Origin: Bryopsis sp. KO-2023
Lineage: Eukaryota; Chlorophyta; Ulvophyceae; Bryopsidales; Bryopsidaceae
Assembly: GCA_030272585.1 (NCBI GenBank)
Contig: BSYQ01000012.1
Location: forward strand, 3,286,001-3,350,000
Reading direction: 5' to 3'
DNA length: 64,000 bases
The translations under genes were made by a program, and so were the position numbers. Positions 1 to 10,349 of this stretch are shown here, piece by piece. The notes beneath the pieces were generated by a model. It ran no database searches. It was not told where the DNA came from and worked only from the letters and a program-made list of their open reading frames with translations. The stretch's first letter is position 1; the number at the start of each line of letters is the position of its first letter.

Positions 1-1951
1 AATCTGATTTGAAGTACCCATAATTTTCTGACTGGAAAATTCTTGTCGACAGTTGGTTTCCCTGAGGAGAACAATCAATGGAAAAGCGATCTTCTGCAAC
101 CTCCACAGCGCTGGAGCTGATTCACCCCAGTCCTGAGAAACCCTGGGAAAGGATATGGGGTCCATAGCTGCGTTAGCCACCCTTTGTGTTGATTTCTGTG
201 CACAGCACGAAAGATGGATGGATTTTTGTGTCCGCAAAAGGGGGGGGGGGTTAAGTTCAAATGTTCCCTCTCACACAAGCACGCTTCAGTGAAAAAGAAC
301 CTCCCCGTCTCACAATCTTCATTTGAAATGACATATTTATTTAAAAAAACCTGTCTGAAAAGGTTTTCTTTTCTCTTTTCCTTTTTCTAAGAATGCTGCA
401 GTCGACAGCACATGTGGAGAAAAAAAATGGAGGACAAAGCAAGCAAGCTTGCTTATGTAGCTAACTTCTTGTCGAATGGCAGTGGGAAATTGCAGCCAGG
501 CTGGGATTGTAAACTTATTTACAACATTCCTGGGAAAATACAAACATTGAGTACCCAGCCACCCGACTCCTTGTTTTTGAAACAAAAAAAGCTGACGGCA
601 AAATTACCCTGACTACACCGGAGCTTTATATTCGAAAAAGAAACACAAGCAGAGACCAGACCATGAATTCTATAAATAGTCACACACACAACTTCATTTT
701 TTTTGGCACTCCACCCATATCACTCTTTCTGGGAAATCTGGATGGGAGAAAAACTCACTCTTTTCTTTTTATAAAATGAAACTTGGTTCTCTTTTTTTTT
801 TTCCCTCACCCCACTGTGCAGCCTGATTATCACTTGGTCTAAAAAAAAAAAAAAGAGAAAAAAAAAATAATATTGCAAATCACTCCGCTCTATGAGGTTT
901 CAGAAAAAAAATAAATGCAACCCACTTTGCATCGTCAACCCAGACCCCCTATATCTCAAAGAATTTTTTTTCCCCTCTTTTTTCCCTCCACGATAAAAAA
1001 CAAAACAAAAAAAACCCGTTCATTTTGAGTTGAGCTACCCCCACCTAGCTAACCGAGGAAATCCTATTTTTGGAATTTCCTCGTGTTCGTTGTTTTTCAC
1101 TCCCCCCCCCCCCAACCCCATCAAACAGAGGGCAAAAGAAAAAAAATCTATTACCTCAAGAAAAGAATATCGAAACGAAAGACTGGAAATTTCTTGTTTC
1201 TTGCTCCTTTCTTCCTTTTTTTTCGTTCCAAATCTCCACACCTACGTCCAACCTATATGGTTTCTGTTTTTCCTTTTCAAACCTGGTTTGACAGAAACAA
1301 GCTGTAAAAGGATATTACACCCCCCCACACTCTTTCCCCTCACGACCCCCCCCCCCCCCTCTTTTTCAGTGCACGATAAGACTCTATTTCGTTTGATAGA
1401 AGGTAAAAAAAGGGGGCATGTCTGGTGGGGAAAAAAAAAGCAACCAAAACAAAAAGAATACAAAACAATGTTCACACAGTGTACAAACTTCTACAGTATC
1501 TTCTTTTTTTTTGGTCAAATCATTGTCTGCTTTTTTTTGCATTTACACATAAAAAAGTCGATTTTTCTTTCTTTCTGTCTTTTCTTTTCGACTTTTTTTG
1601 TTTCGTTGCGGGAAAAAAAAAAGAAAACACCTCCACCCCATTTCATCCCTTCAAATTTTGGAAGAAAAAAAAAAACACAAACTCACCAATATATATTTCA
1701 TATATTCTTCTATTTCTCCCCCAAAAAAATCAATCACCCAAAAACCCCAAACCTGCCCAGTTCACTCTTTTTTTTTTCAACCATTTTTCCTCACACTTTT
1801 CCCCCCTCTTTCTTCTACAATCTTTTGGAGAAGAGTCATTCTTTTTTTTTCCCCTCGACCTTCCTTCCCCATTTGTTTATCACTTTTCCCCCTCCCCCCA
1901 AAAAAAGGTTTCTAAGAAGAAACACCCCAGCCATCGATTAGATCACGTTTC
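1..1951. other. Gene-poor low-complexity stretch
   Basis: I see no convincing coding exon here. The stretch is dominated by A/T and C homopolymers, for example poly-C runs near 1105, 1320 and 1350 and poly-A near 840. The long open frames on the + strand (about 1030-2018) come from stop-poor pyrimidine runs. Part of it may be the 3' untranslated region of the minus-strand zinc protein whose stop codon lies at 1952. Confidence 0.6.
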
Positions 1952-2242
1952 TCACGATAAAGTCCCGCAAGTGAGGAGCCCGTGTAACAGCGAATCCAGA
2001 AACGACTCCTCCTCTTGAGGTTTACAGGGTTTCCAATATGTGGATGCCGAGCATCCTTGATAGCAATTCCCCGTCTGCGCTCCCTCCTCCCCCACCATCA
2101 ACTGACATCCGCCACACTTTTCGCACCGATACAGAATCGGGTTTTCCCGGGAAAAACACTCTTGACAAACCTCCTTGCCGTCCACGTGATAAGGAGCCTC
2201 GCTCTTAGTCAAACCGCAACCACTGCAAGTGAACGCATCCAT
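1952..2242 (-). CDS. Small Cys-rich zinc-ribbon/LIM-like protein
   Basis: The 96-residue open frame starts at the ATG at 2242, which is followed at once by the first metal-binding pair (MDAFTCSGCG). Cysteines occur as CxxC, then a histidine, CxxC, CxxCxxC and CxxxC, a spacing expected for two or three zinc sites in a LIM-like or zinc-ribbon fold. The sequence has no signal peptide and no membrane segment, so a cytosolic or nuclear binding or adaptor role is likely, but I do not recognise the family. The frame stays open upstream to 2425 without clear protein-like sequence, so an upstream exon or alternative start cannot be excluded. The gene lies just outside arm 1 and is transcribed away from it, so it belongs to the unduplicated flank. 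Confidence 0.5.
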   Translation of the reverse strand: MDAFTCSGCGLTKSEAPYHVDGKEVCQECFSRENPILYRCEKCGGCQLMVGEEGAQTGNCYQGCSASTYWKPCKPQEEESFLDSLLHGLLTCGTLS

Positions 2243-2965
2243 CCCGTTCGCAGCTCGCTTGTCTAGATACTGTTTTTCTCGCAAAAAAAATGTACTTTTT
2301 TCCCCGTTCGAATGAAACCTCCTGTTTCGACGATACAGCCACCGAGACGTCTTCTTTTCGACTCCCTCGAGAACAAAAGAACAAACGCGACCCGTGCTTT
2401 TGATTTCCTTTTTGTTTCCCTCCAATGCCTGACTGTGAAGTTCAGTAAAGGATGAAGCGCTTCGATGTACGCCCGTCGATGTACGTTAGAAACACGAACA
2501 CTAAGCCTTTCTCTCGGTGACTCTTTTTTCTTTCCGTCACGGAGATTCCAAACCAGGTCGTCGAACTTTGACGAATCCTTTCGGAAGGAAGCACCCAAAA
2601 CAAAGACAACCCCAACAAAACTAGAAAACGTACGTAGGTTATATTTTTCGATAGATCACGATCACGAACCCAAACAACGTCGAAGCCCGACGCTTCTAAA
2701 CACAAACACAGATTGAGGTCTGCTTTTCCTCTCTAAATATCCACTCTTCCTTTTTATAAACGCTTTTATTTCGATTTCTGAGCAAGTATGCACCGCTTCC
2801 TCTCTTTTTCTCTTGGTTTTCCGTCGGTCAATACAGCGAAAAAAAAAACGAACAGCAACGATCACGGAAAGAATTCGAAGGGGAAACCGCCAGCGTCTCA
2901 ATTTTGACCACGCTTCCTCCGGTTTCGGTACGAAAATAGATGTGACATCGTGACACTAACAATGA
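2243..2965. other. 5' flank of the zinc-protein gene, no gene recognised
   Basis: This mixed-composition DNA lies between the zinc-protein start and the outer edge of arm 1. Several short open frames overlap on both strands, but none has recognisable protein features. The region presumably holds the minus-strand promoter or 5' exon. The sequence TATATTTTTCG around 2640 could not be tied to a start site. Confidence 0.4.
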
Positions 2966-2977
2966 TGGTTCGGTACC

Positions 2978-3338
2978 TTCAGTCCGAATGCCATTAGTCC
3001 GAATGTGTGTCAGTCCGAATGCCGTAAGTCCGAATGTCGTAAGTCCGAACGCCATCAGTCCGAATGCTGTTACTCCGAAAATTTAAGGAAGTGTTAAATT
3101 TTCCACGTCGTCAAGTCCGCGCTTTGGCAACACACTTCTCGCTCCACACGGCATCAGCGGCACGACGGAGGGCCGCCGAAGTCTTGCTTGACCTGCTCCC
3201 ACCACTGCTTTCCGTCGTCCTTTACCACCACCAAGGCGCCCTGGCGAAACGTCGAAATCCTGCGTCGGGCATCGCGCTCGCCCCGCGTGACACTCCTGCC
3301 CTCTGCGGGACGCAGAGCTTCGTAGGGTAATTCCTTAA
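2978..3338 (+). repeat. Outer terminal repeat of arm 1 (CATTCGGACT iterons)
   Basis: This 361 bp repeat has two parts. Positions 2978-3080 hold six to seven tandem 15-16 bp units built on AGTCCGAATG. Positions 3081-3338 are a GC-rich body. The body is nearly identical, in inverted orientation, to 17899-18246 at the other end of the arm. The reverse strand carries an open frame through the body (3154 to about 3340) that reads inward from the arm towards the iterons. Confidence 0.85.
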
Positions 3339-3568
3339 CTGCAACCCAGTTTGGAAATAAACCAGTTTGCTGCATGGCACACCCTCATTGGTACAGTCAA
3401 TCCTGTGTGATTCCTTCAGTTTTGGTTTGTGTTACAATGCCAAACTGCCAAACTCTGTTGGCATTGCCTGCAGAAGTGTGGTATCATCCCACACTATATA
3501 TAGATATAGGTTGAGGACCTATAGGACAAGGCGTGAGTGTGTTGTTTTCACCCCTGCTTTTTTTTCAG

Positions 3569-5784
3569 GAAAAAAGTGAAGACCTTGGATTGGGATGCAG
3601 ATGGCACTCCTGGTCATGGAGGTTCACGATGGGATGCCACTCCAGGTCACTCTGATGCCACACCTGGGAGGTGGGATACCACCCCCACACCAGGCAGACT
3701 GGGAGTGGAGCCCACTCCAAGAAGAAACAGATGGGATGAAACCCCAACTCCTGGAAGAGTGAGTTGTGCAATGGTTGTGGGTTATGCCTGTGGGTTGATT
3801 TTGTCAAGTTTCTTGTTGTTTATAAACCTCTTGGGGTGCCTGTGAAAATTTTGGGAGATCTTTGGAGGGCAGCAAGGTCACCAGAAGTGTTTTCTAAATC
3901 CCTGTTTTTCCCGAAGGTCGACGAGACGCCTGCATGGATTGGAGAGACACCCACTGCGCAAACGACAGTCTCGGTGAGTAGAATTGCAAATATTGAACAT
4001 CGAATGAAATCAGTCACCAAAGGGGAAATAGTTGAAATCTGAGAAAGGGTGTCTATCACAGTCTTATTCTTATGCACAGTGTGACATTGGATTATTTTAG
4101 GGGGTAAAACATGCTGGGTATTATTTTTGATGCGGAAGTCGACTCCTTTCCCTTTGATGGATTGAACACCGATTGGAAAAATAAGCCCCATGGCAGCATA
4201 TTGGATCCTGTTTTCCGGAATTGACGACCATCATATATTTCTTTTGCAACAGATGACACCTACACCAGCAAAGCGCTCGAGGTCAAGATGGGATGAAACA
4301 CCTGCAGGTCCGTCACAGACTCCCAAGGCTCAGGCTACTCCAGTTGTGGGAGCGACGCCAGTTGTCACCGCTGGCCTGGGCATGGGGGTGACGCCCATGG
4401 GCGTCCCTGGTATGGAAACCCCCACCCCAAGGGCACTTCCTAAAGTCCTCCTGACGCCTGAGCAATATCAGGTACTTCACGATGTGTGTTTTCATGGGTC
4501 CCCTTTCGGCATCCAGTGAACCGCTCGCAATTTGTTGCATGTATTGATTGATTTGCGAAACCCCTCAATTTTACGGAGGAGATATTTTGTCAGAATGAAG
4601 TTATGCTGAAATTGCCCACATCGTGTGAGTGTAAAGACATGTTTTTTAAATCCAAATTTCGTATGTTTCCAGCAAATGCGATGGGATCGGGAAATTGAGG
4701 AAAGAGACAGGCCTTTGGCTGATGATGAGGTCGATTCCATGCTGCCCGGAGAGAAAGAAGGATACAAGGTGGGGTTCAGTCAGATACTATCAGAAGTAAT
4801 ATTAATCTCTGATACCTTACATGCAATGATGTGGATTGCAAAGGAAAAACACTGTTTTTGGCAACTTTTGGGTAGGATATTTAAAGCCACCTTGTTCTGG
4901 AGTTGGAAAACGCATGTGGAGATGTTTTTTCGTCCTTTGTTATTATTTGATGGGGCCCCTTAGCTTGCTGCTCTTTACATCTTCGACCCCTTGGTTTTTG
5001 AGTGAGACATATTCCAGCTTTTCATGGTGGCATGCCTGTCTTTTGGCTAAGATATTTTTCTCCTTCTGCTTGACTTCAATTCTTTCCCCCTTGCCCCTAG
5101 ATCTTGGACCCACCTCAAGGCTATCTACTGATTCGAACTCGAGCAAGAAAAGTGACAGCAACGCCCACCCTCCGATGGGGGTGCCCCACTATACAGCATT
5201 CCCGAAGACAATGTGTGAGTGCAACCCTCCTGTCTGCATGAAATGATCTGGAACAATTTTTCCCTGTTTTAAAGCTGGCTGATCGACAACCTGACAATCA
5301 CGGATTTTGCCCTGGTTTTTTTCTTCCATAACCAACCTTGCTAAGAAAACACATGGCATATACCCACTGGTGTTTTGTCGATTTCTTTTGTGGGATATGC
5401 ATCAAGAATTGAATAGATAATTATATTTCGGACCGTGGATCCACCGAACAATCCTCGTCCGGGCCGGTCACTGAAAACTCGTTGGTTTCCTGAGCAACCA
5501 AAAAGGTTTGCATACGTCTAATTTTGGACGGACTGTATTGTGCAGATTGGGGAGATCTGATGTTCCAGCCACCCCTAAGGGGCTGCCAGAAATGAAGCCT
5601 GAAGATTTGCAACACTTTGGGGTCTTGCTTCAAGAAATCAACGAAGAGGATCTGAACTCGGAGGATGCCAAGGAAAGGAAAATCATGAAGCTGTTGCTGC
5701 ATGTCAAAAATGGACCCCCCCCCCCCGCAAAGGAAGTCCGCTCTCAGCCAGCTGACAGACAAATCCAGGGAGTTCGGTGCAGGA
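3569..5784 (+). pseudogene. Truncated, frameshifted SF3B1 (U2 snRNP SF3b subunit 1) fragment, arm 1
   Basis: Exons at 3569-3758, 3917-3973, 4253-4471, 4673-4768, 5101-5212 and 5546-5784 translate to the N-terminal part of SF3B1. They contain the repeated RWDETP/TPGR motifs, LTPEQYQ, RWDREIEERDRPLADDE and KERKIMKLLL. SF3B1 recognises the branch point in the spliceosome, and the TP repeats are phosphorylation sites. The fragment starts only 230 bp from the terminal repeat, so the true 5' end is missing. The HEAT-repeat body is missing too. A one-base deletion in the 5101-5212 exon breaks the frame (…ATPT then PMGVPHY), and a second break lies in the poly-C run at about 5717-5727. Splice sites are otherwise canonical, so the copy came from genomic DNA, not from mRNA. 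Confidence 0.85.
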
Positions 5785-6031
5785 AATCCCAACCCCCAGG
5801 CTGGGTTCGGTGTGCCAATTCAACAAGGAGATGGCGCTTTTGGTGGGGCTATGCATGGCAACCAGACTGGATTCAACGGGAGTCCTCAGCCGCAAAGTGG
5901 CTTTGGAGCAATGCAGACATCTGGGTTTTATCCCCAGGGTGGTCAAGGTTACTCTGGAATTCAGCCGGGTTAATCAACCTCAGTCTGGTTTGCAGGGGGG
6001 GTTGCAGTCGTCAGGCAACCCTTTTGCTTGA
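5785..6031 (+). pseudogene. Q/G/F-rich tail with NPF ending fused to the SF3B1 fragment, arm 1
   Basis: Directly after the SF3B1 residues REFGAG the sequence switches to a Q/G/P/F-rich stretch (NPNPQAGFG…QSGFGAMQTSGFYPQGG). SF3B1 orthologues have nothing like it there. One further frame change leads to …SSGNPFA and a stop at about 6031. Terminal NPF motifs in a Q/G-rich tail are typical of endocytic adaptors that bind EH domains (epsin, AP180/CALM and Arf-GAP families), but the donor gene is not identified. The abrupt join, with no intron between the pieces, suggests that two different gene fragments were ligated. Confidence 0.5.
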
Positions 6032-9000
6032 AAAAGGCAAAACTAAATTTATGGTCCCCGTTTGAAAAAAGAAATTGGGGTTGGGGGGGGGAAATGGGTG
6101 TTTTGAAATGAAGAAAGTGGAGAGGGGACGGTTTGAGGTCACGCTGTAAAACTGTGAAGAAATTGCAGATCGGGTGAGTTTTTCGGATGGGTGGGTGGCT
6201 GTTTCCAAGTGCATTCACTTTTGGGGAAAAGAAAAAAAAAAGGGAAAGAAAGGTGTTCGATTGGGCTGGGTTTTTTTTTCCCTTTTTTTTTGACACCTCT
6301 TTTCATATGAACCAAGAACCTGGGGTGGCCATCCTTCAGGGTGGAGTGTTTTATTTTAGAATGGCAGAGAAAAAACATCAGCAATTCGAAATGTGAATTT
6401 GCTGGTGGATGATGTTTCAGTTGTCCTTCTTTTAGAGATTTCGGGTCGTTTTTTGTCGAATTTCGACTTTTCAATATTCAGCGTCTTCAACAAATGGGGG
6501 GTCATGTCAGTTTCAACAAAAAGAAAAAGAAAAAGATTGTGAATGTTTTTTTTCCCCTTATTTAAGGGAGGGGGGGGCGAATGATGGAAAACATTTTTTT
6601 AAAAAAGAGTCTCCAAGGGTTGGTCATGCCTACAACGTCCCAGGTTGATGGGATCGTGCGATCCTTTCTTGAACAAGATAGCCTTTGCAGTTGCAACGCC
6701 CAACGAGGAGGAAGGGAGGATGGCGGAGCCTTGTTTATTGGCGAGTTTTTTTTTGACACTGTGCATTTGGGCGGCAGGTAATGTAAGGCCATGATTGAAG
6801 AGCTGAGTGGATCCAAATTGGACAGCAGTTTTGCCGTCGATCCCCATGAGAGTCAGCCCACCACCAGCAGTGCTGCTGAGAACACCACCGATGGATTGAC
6901 CCCTGTGGATGTTGATAAAGAGAAGCGTGCAGGGATGGATCCTTGCAGAGAGAAGTGGGTCACAGATAGCCCAACTCTTTGCACACATATGCATCATTGT
7001 TTGCAACTTCTGAAGTGGGAGAAGAAATTATAGTCGACTTGGACAATAGATATGTGCAACATCTGAAACAATGAGAAGTATATGGTCTCTTTGCTTCAAC
7101 AGATTTTCTGGGGGAATAGGGCATGTTGAACAGGGAGGAGAGTATGCGTACTTTTGCAGTCATGAAAAAGTGTTGCATTGGTATTCAGATTTAGGCAGTC
7201 TTCAGTTGATGGGATGTTCAATGGGACTTTGGTGTTCATGTATTCATGTTCGCATTGGGAGCCGATGGTGAAGCAGGTGCATGGGCACATCAATGTGACT
7301 GGGCTATTGGATGTAGCTGATGGGACGGCCTATCCTGGGAAAGTGGCGGGCTATTTGAAGCCCAGCTCGTCAGCAAATGCAAAAGGTAGATTTTCATTTC
7401 AACGAGTGACAAAGTCGAGGGCTGATAAGGTGGACATTTCCCTGGAGAATGGATGTTTTGGGAGCACATTTCTCACGAGAACTTAGGCTCAGTTTTCAGC
7501 CAGGCACGTCTGAAAAAACTCACCGCAACAATGCCCAGAAGCAATGGTGCACATTTTGGATGCGGATCGTGAAGAAACCCTGCTAAGATGGGGGGGGGGG
7601 GTTGTCGGGCCGGATTATGTTGAATCGTTCACTTTGCTTTTGAAACTTAAGAACTGCCAAAGGTGCACAACATATGGGCGGGATCCTGGGGGTGCCTGGC
7701 GGACATTGTGGTGCCCTTCTGAAAGTCTCGAGTCTATCATTTCGAGCCGATTTTCTAGATGGATTCAAACACATTTACGAAAGCTGGAGCAGCATTGAGA
7801 TCAACAAATTGGACATCAGGGATGTCATCCTTATGCCATCAAGGAGGCTACACAGTATTGCAAAGGTGAAAACATGGCTATTTGAATGGCACACGAGTCC
7901 AGCTTCCATTTCTTATTCGATCGAAGTGAAATCTCATGTTTCTGTGAATTTGGAGTGATTTGGAGTGCTTTCTTGTGCAATGAATAAGGCTTTCGAAAAG
8001 GTTTAGTCATTCACAGTAGACACAGTCAACGACGCTCAAAAACTTCGTGAAAATCCGGTGCATCCTGATAGCAGTCAGGACTGCTATCACCGTGGAAATC
8101 TGTGGAGCTGAGCTATAGAATGATGTACCTTCGGCAACGAGGCGAGAACTTGAGTCGATGCTCAGAGGCATCACCTTTCCAAGCAGAATGTAGCACCGAA
8201 AATGTACCTCCAGAGTCACAAATACCATCCAATTATGGATATTTGTTGATCTTGTTCGGTAAACCGCCCTGCAGTTCCTCCGTGGGAACACCTGTTGACA
8301 CAAATTAATAGGGCTGAGCCTGCGGGACGTTCGATGAAGAAATGCTTGAATTGGTGAGCCAGGTCCACAGTTTCGTGGGCTTGTCTGTATTTCTTGTTGA
8401 TTTGTTTTGTGAATAAAACACTCCCATCACTTGTTTCATTTTCATTTATTGACATTTCCTCCATGTTTTGTGCTCTTGATTTCCAGTGCAAAAATAGACA
8501 ATTCCAAGGTGTGTTGCATAGCTTCGACATGGTGTACCTCCACTGCTTTCACCTTATGGATATTGCACCGCCATTCTGGAGTGTTCCCCCGGAGCTTCCG
8601 ATCACTTAATTGACTGACCCTCTGATGGAAAGAGCAAACGCCACCGAAGGAGCATATGATCTATTTGAGCTATCCGATTTAGACCTGGACTTGGGATTTT
8701 GTTGGAATCCTGGAGGTGAACTAATCTTCTGCAGGTTCTTGTTTGGCTCTTTTGCTTTTGGAAGACATTTTGTAATTGTATTTCGTCGTTTTGGAAAAGT
8801 GTTTGGTCCGCTGCGGCAATAGATGTTGACTTTATTTATTTTTCAGTTTTGGGGTTCTGAGATCATCCGGAGATCTGCGTTCAAAGAACTCAGGGATGGC
8901 TGATTTTTTCGTAAAAGCAGTTTTATTTAACGTTCCGAAATGGCGGTGTGAGGGGCCGGAGCAAAAAAAATAAAAATGAAATCTTGTACCAAATCCAACT

Positions 9001-9192
9001 TGTTTACCCTCGGGAAAATGCGTTTTTCTATTTAAAAAAATCTATTCCTTTTGCTATATATATATATGTTTGTGTGGTGACGAATCTTTTTTTCAATTGT
9101 TAATATTAATCGATAAGAAGTAATCTGCATCAGCTCTGTTGCTCCCATTCCTGCATATCTATTGAAACAGCACACAAAAGGAATACTTTTGG
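6032..9192. other. Arm 1 region with no recognisable gene
   Basis: I could not assign any gene. Short open frames occur on both strands. Some read like decayed exons (for example 8610-8699 +, LTDPLMERANATEGAYDLFE, followed by a possible donor), but none belongs to a family I know. A minus-strand frame at 6599-7006 is 81 residues longer in arm 2 because of the single T/A difference at 6600. Poly-G/poly-C tracts occur at 6568 and 7590. Confidence 0.4.
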
Positions 9193-9313
9193 ACTGAGCG
9201 GTGGGTGCATTTTCCTTTTCTTTTTCCTCCTATTTTCCTTTTGTGCATGGTAAGATTTGTAAGATTGATTGGTGGAGAAACTGAAGTGGGAAATTCCTCC
9301 TTTTGTAGCATGA
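9193..9313 (-). repeat. Short interspersed repeat, copy 1 (inverted to 11718-11835)
   Basis: About 120 bp running from CTGAGCGGTGGGTGC to TTTGTAGCATGAT. It matches 11718-11835 in inverted orientation with a few small differences, so arm 1 contains an internal stem of about 120 bp separated by 2.4 kb. The mirror copies in arm 2 lie at 56416-56536 and 53894-54011. Confidence 0.75.
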
Positions 9314-9823
9314 TCGCTCTGGGAAGTCCTTTTTGGGGTAAAAAAAAGTTTGGTGAAAAAGACCACCACCACCACAGCAAGATTAAACTGGGTCTAGGGG
9401 TCAGGCGGAGCATCTCCTGTGGGATGATTTTGAAAAAAACAAATTCAAACTATTCAAATTATTTAAATTCGTTTTCGATTTCTTTTTGCTTCCGTTCACT
9501 TTCCAACATCTCCAGGAAAATTTTGAAATTCCCCAAACTGCTGAAGAAATTGAGAACAGACCCATCCTCACCCCTGAGTATGATCCGGCAGGCAGCCACC
9601 TGTGGGCAGACCTGGCAGTACAGGTTACCTGTGAAAAACAGCAATTAACCAGGGTCAATACATGATATTCCATAAACAACAGACTACACCACACAACATA
9701 TGGTTGCAGTCAGTGAACACAGGGAAAAAACAAATCTGTGGAATAATTCAACTGTACACCACACAACTTTATATGGTTGTAGTCAGTGAACAGGGGAAAA
9801 ACAGATCTGGGGTACAATTCAAC

Positions 9824-10349
9824 AGTTGAATTATACCACCTGCTGGAAATCGCCAGATGATCCATGGTGGTGATGTCATCATTGCCAAAGATGAACTCCT
9901 CAGCAATGCAACCTCCCAAAGCAACAGCCATCTGGTTCTCGAGGAGGAGCAACTGTACAGTCCTGATTCAAGCCTCTCAGCAAAGAAAGTCAATCCTCCA
10001 ACAGCTCCTCAGCGAACGAAGAAAATCTTGGTGACTGGGTCGTACTCTGGCATCAATGCACGCATAAGGGCATGTCCAGCCTCGTTGTATGCAACCAGCT
10101 TCCTCTTATTGTCAGACATGACAGTCTGATTCTTCTCAGTACCAGCAACAATCCTTTCGAGAGCGTCCGCAATTTCTTCCTCAGGAGATTTCCTTGAGGT
10201 TTCGGCGGGCCGCCAAAATAGCTGCCTTGTTCATCAAATTCTGGAGATCAGCACCAGTGAACACAGGGGTTTGTTGGGAGATCTTCTCAACATTGACATC
10301 CTTGCCGATGGTCTTTACCCTTGAGGAGGATCTTGAAGATATATCGCCA
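9824..10349 (-). pseudogene. Broken chloroplast-type FtsH (AAA/M41 protease) fragment, arm 1
   Basis: Read on the minus strand, the fragment follows the type-A thylakoid FtsH (FTSH1/5) almost residue for residue. It includes TPVFTGADLQNLMN, AAILAARRNLKEIS, ALERIVAG, ALMPEYDP, GGLTFFA and ERLESGLYS. FtsH is a membrane-bound zinc metalloprotease that turns over photosystem II D1. The copy is dead in several independent ways: the zinc motif HEAGH reads NEAGH, a TGA replaces the arginine before GAVGGLTFF, and frameshifts occur before TIGKDV and in the LYSxSYLENQMA segment. Only the end of the AAA domain and the start of the peptidase domain are present. The relationship to plastid FtsH, and not to YME1/AFG3-type mitochondrial forms, points to a photosynthetic ancestry. 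Confidence 0.85.

Noticed and set aside
1030..2018. Long + strand frames (303 and 197 residues)
   Set aside because: They consist of F/P/K/S-rich translations of T-, C- and A-runs without any domain or splice pattern.
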